A stretch of 64,000 nucleotides of DNA from Chrysomallon squamiferum. Taxonomy: Eukaryota; Mollusca; Gastropoda; Neomphalida; Peltospiridae. Of the stretch, positions 62,812 through 64,000 are shown one piece after another. The stretch's first letter is position 1, and every line of letters starts with the position of its first letter. Below the pieces are notes generated by a model. It made no database searches and was not told the DNA's origin. It was given only the letters and a program-made list of their open reading frames with translations. Both the position numbers and the translations under genes were made by a program. The DNA lies in assembly GCA_012295275.1 (NCBI GenBank), contig CM022665.1, positions 43,078,152-43,142,151 on the forward strand, read 5' to 3'.

Positions 62812-63842
62812 AAATAAAAAGAAATATAATTTAAAAAAATTAAATATTAAAATAAACTAAACACATACAATGGCAAACTGAGTATCATCAGCAGGTAACT
62901 CTAGTGTGACTGTTTCATTCCACTTTGGAAACAAAGTTTTTTTCTTTATGCTTGTTGTAAACACTTTCTTCTTGTCAACCATCAACACACAGAATGGGTC
63001 ACTGAAGCCTGAAATTGTTTCAAATAATTCAGAAATAACTAATTAAAAAAAATATATATATATATTAATTTAAAATAAATAGAAAGTATTTAAGATATAA
63101 TATTAGGTAACTAAGAAATAAATTTAGATGACTGAAACAATCTGACACAATTATTGTAAAAAATATGATATCACAATTAATTCTAAATAATTTAATTTAA
63201 CACATCAAAACATTCAAATTAATAAAATTATATTAGATAACTGAGAAATAAATTTTTTTTTTTTTTAGATAATTAAAAATTATTTTGAAAACTATAACAA
63301 TCTTCGAGTTAAATGTGAATCCATTTTAAATAATTTTAAAATGTGAAGAATTAATTTTACATATTGTTAGAAATAATTTGTAATAAACCAAAAATAATTA
63401 TTGAAAGTTATATTATAATAAGAAATATGTTTATAGCTAAAAAACAGATTCAAGAAACTGTTTCCATATTAAAAATGAAGAAAAGGATTTTGAAATAATC
63501 ATAGATTTAAATTAATTGTTTTAATTAAATGTTTTTTTAACTTTTATGAATATTATTTATTTTAACTAATGGGGTTTTCTTGGTGTTTTCTTTTTTTAAT
63601 TTTTCTATTTTATTAATATTATTTATCTTAACTGCACAACTTTCTATTCATAAAAAAATATGGGAAAATAAAGTTTTTTGGAAACTTTAAAATATAAAGA
63701 AATAATTTTTAAAAAAAATTCATCTTTGAAATAATTTTATATAAAACAAATTCCTAATTAATCCAGGTGCAAATCTTACCATTTCTGTCCATGGGAATAA
63801 GATCTTTGGCCTGCAGAATAGTCAGTTCAAGAATGGTTTTAC
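50637..63842 (-). CDS. C2-domain protein, C-terminal part (12 exons, 417 aa in window)
   Basis: Exons in reading order are 63842-63780, 63008-62869, 62036-61950, 60934-60866, 60399-60328, 59803-59520, 57689-57643, 56155-56132, 53023-52915, 52157-52061, 51514-51403 and 50788-50637. They join in phase and end in TGA; the 5' part is off the window. Residues 1 to about 120 are a classical C2 domain: ILELTILQAKDL, MDRNGFSDPFCV, FPKWNE, MMYDNDMIGKDFMG. All five loop Asp positions are present, so calcium-dependent membrane binding is likely. A Ser-rich linker follows (about 121-270, RKDSLVMSRRP). A second all-beta region (VDTDVYFKVRLE to GGVELELSIS) may be a degenerate C2, and the tail is basic (HRHRSPRIFKSFSFRR). 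This could be a membrane-contact lipid-transfer protein such as the C2CD2/TMEM24 type, but that is a guess; I do not recognise the gene. Confidence 0.85.
51562..51835. repeat. 28-bp minisatellite
   Basis: The unit ggttataaaatatagaatta followed by acagcaga recurs four times almost unchanged from 51564, then continues as diverged copies with aataaatgatag or aataaaag spacers up to about 51835. It lies in the C2-gene intron 51515-52060. Confidence 0.85.
52195..52350. repeat. CATA/CA compound microsatellite
   Basis: (CATA)n, (CA)n, (CATA)n blocks in the C2-gene intron, starting about 40 bases upstream of the exon ending at 52157. Confidence 0.9.
53157..53206. repeat. (AAT)n microsatellite
   Basis: About 16 AAT units, passing into degenerate GAT/AAT triplets up to 53285. 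Confidence 0.95.
54131..54400. repeat. 143-bp tandem duplication
   Basis: Two copies begin at ttcaagaacaaaaa at 54131 and 54274 and share atcttactggcattgttcct, gatttaaaa, aaaatctgtaaaatgaaata and tacttttaaca. They differ by only a few substitutions and A-run lengths, so the duplication is recent. It lies in the C2-gene intron 53024-56131. Confidence 0.85.
56132..56155 (-). CDS. 24-nt microexon of the C2-domain gene
   Basis: Eight codons' worth of sequence (NHTDPPAA across the joins) between a TTTCTGTAG acceptor and a GTAAGC donor. It is phase 1 at both ends, so inclusion or skipping both keep the frame. It is GC-rich compared with everything nearby. It lies in the linker between the two beta-rich regions. 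Confidence 0.65.
57307..57385. repeat. Poly(A)(AAT)n tract
   Basis: About 25 A then about 17 AAT units in the C2-gene intron 56156-57642. Confidence 0.9.
57815..58310. repeat. Diverged ~26-bp minisatellite
   Basis: About 18 imperfect copies of a unit like atacttcttgactatcac followed by ttatctag. Many copies carry indels and substitutions. It lies next to the younger 19-bp satellite in the same intron but shares no clear unit with it. Confidence 0.75.
58459..59484. repeat. 19-bp satellite, 54 units, with 57-bp higher-order repeat
   Basis: The array spans exactly 54 x 19 bases. Units 1-16 (58459-58762) are variants of catcagtgtactatttaat with T/C or A/G changes. From 58763 to 59484 the units follow a fixed order: B catcacttttctatttaac, C catctgtgcactatttaat, A catcaatgtactatttaat. 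This makes a 57-bp higher-order period, with B occurring 13 times at exactly 57-base intervals. No indel was seen. The array ends 36 bases from the splice donor of the exon ending at 59520. Confidence 0.93.
60411..60610. repeat. 86-bp tandem repeat, a little over 2 copies
   Basis: The block aactcaacactttaaaaata, ttacttaggtgtatattaca, tgtacatcagtatac begins near 60415 and 60501, and its first part again near 60587. Copies are nearly identical. It starts 12 bases upstream of the acceptor of the exon 60328-60399. Confidence 0.85.
62670..62845. repeat. ~88-bp tandem duplication, each copy with an (AC)n tract
   Basis: Both copies read attaaattaaa, (AC)n, cataaaataaaaagaaat, then an A-rich part. 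The AC tracts are about 27 and 41 bases long. It ends 24 bases from the splice donor of the exon 62869-63008. Confidence 0.85.
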
Positions 63843-64000
63843 CTGAAAACAAAAATATTATTATGAATCAGTACAATAAAAATATTACAAAGAAATACTA
63901 TTTACAACTGATATTATTATTATTATTATCATTAGTAGTATTACTATTACTATTATTATTAGTAGTAGTAGTAGTAGTAGTAGTAGTATTACTATTACTA
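63843..64000. other. Intron of the C2-domain gene at the window edge
   Basis: Only AT-rich sequence and ATT/AGT triplet repeats (63917-64000) are seen. The next upstream exon of the C2-domain gene is beyond the window. Confidence 0.7.

Overview
The window looks like nuclear DNA of an invertebrate animal, most likely a mollusc. It is very AT-rich, packed with microsatellites and minisatellites, and its genes are split into small exons with GT-AG introns. Every protein I could assemble has an animal homologue. A decayed tRNA-headed SINE of a type I associate with molluscs lies at about 17.14-17.40 kb. Nothing bacterial, viral or organellar was seen.

Six protein genes can be reconstructed by joining exons in phase: (1) + strand, 155-4000, the 3' part of an ENTPD5/6-type nucleoside diphosphatase, 5' end off the window; (2) - strand, 23707-13374, a complete 495-residue ionotropic glutamate receptor without the amino-terminal domain; (3) - strand, 29626-26280, a six-bladed kelch-repeat protein of 316 residues; (4) - strand, 41190-36125, BTBD7 (789 residues); (5) + strand, 45552-46167, cytochrome c oxidase subunit 8 (69 residues); (6) - strand, 63842-50637, the 3' part of a protein with one clear C2 domain and a possible second one, 5' end off the window.

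The space between genes (about 4.0-13.4, 23.7-26.3, 29.6-36.1, 41.2-45.5 and 46.2-50.6 kb) has no further gene I can support. It holds simple repeats, tandem duplications and old repeat fragments. Introns carry the more striking repeats: a Tigger/pogo DNA transposon remnant with TA target duplication (14659-15299), the SINE inside an ATT microsatellite, and a 54-unit 19-bp satellite that becomes a 57-bp higher-order repeat (58459-59484).

The genes are ordinary chromosomal neighbours, not a pathway. BTBD7 and COX8 lie next to each other here; as I recall, human BTBD7 and COX8C are also close together on chromosome 14, so this may be old microsynteny. The most biologically interesting item is the short glutamate receptor: signal peptide joined straight to the ligand-binding domain, conserved glutamate-contact residues, but an altered pore (Leu at the Q/R/N site) and gate (TFTASLTNL in place of SYTANLAAF).
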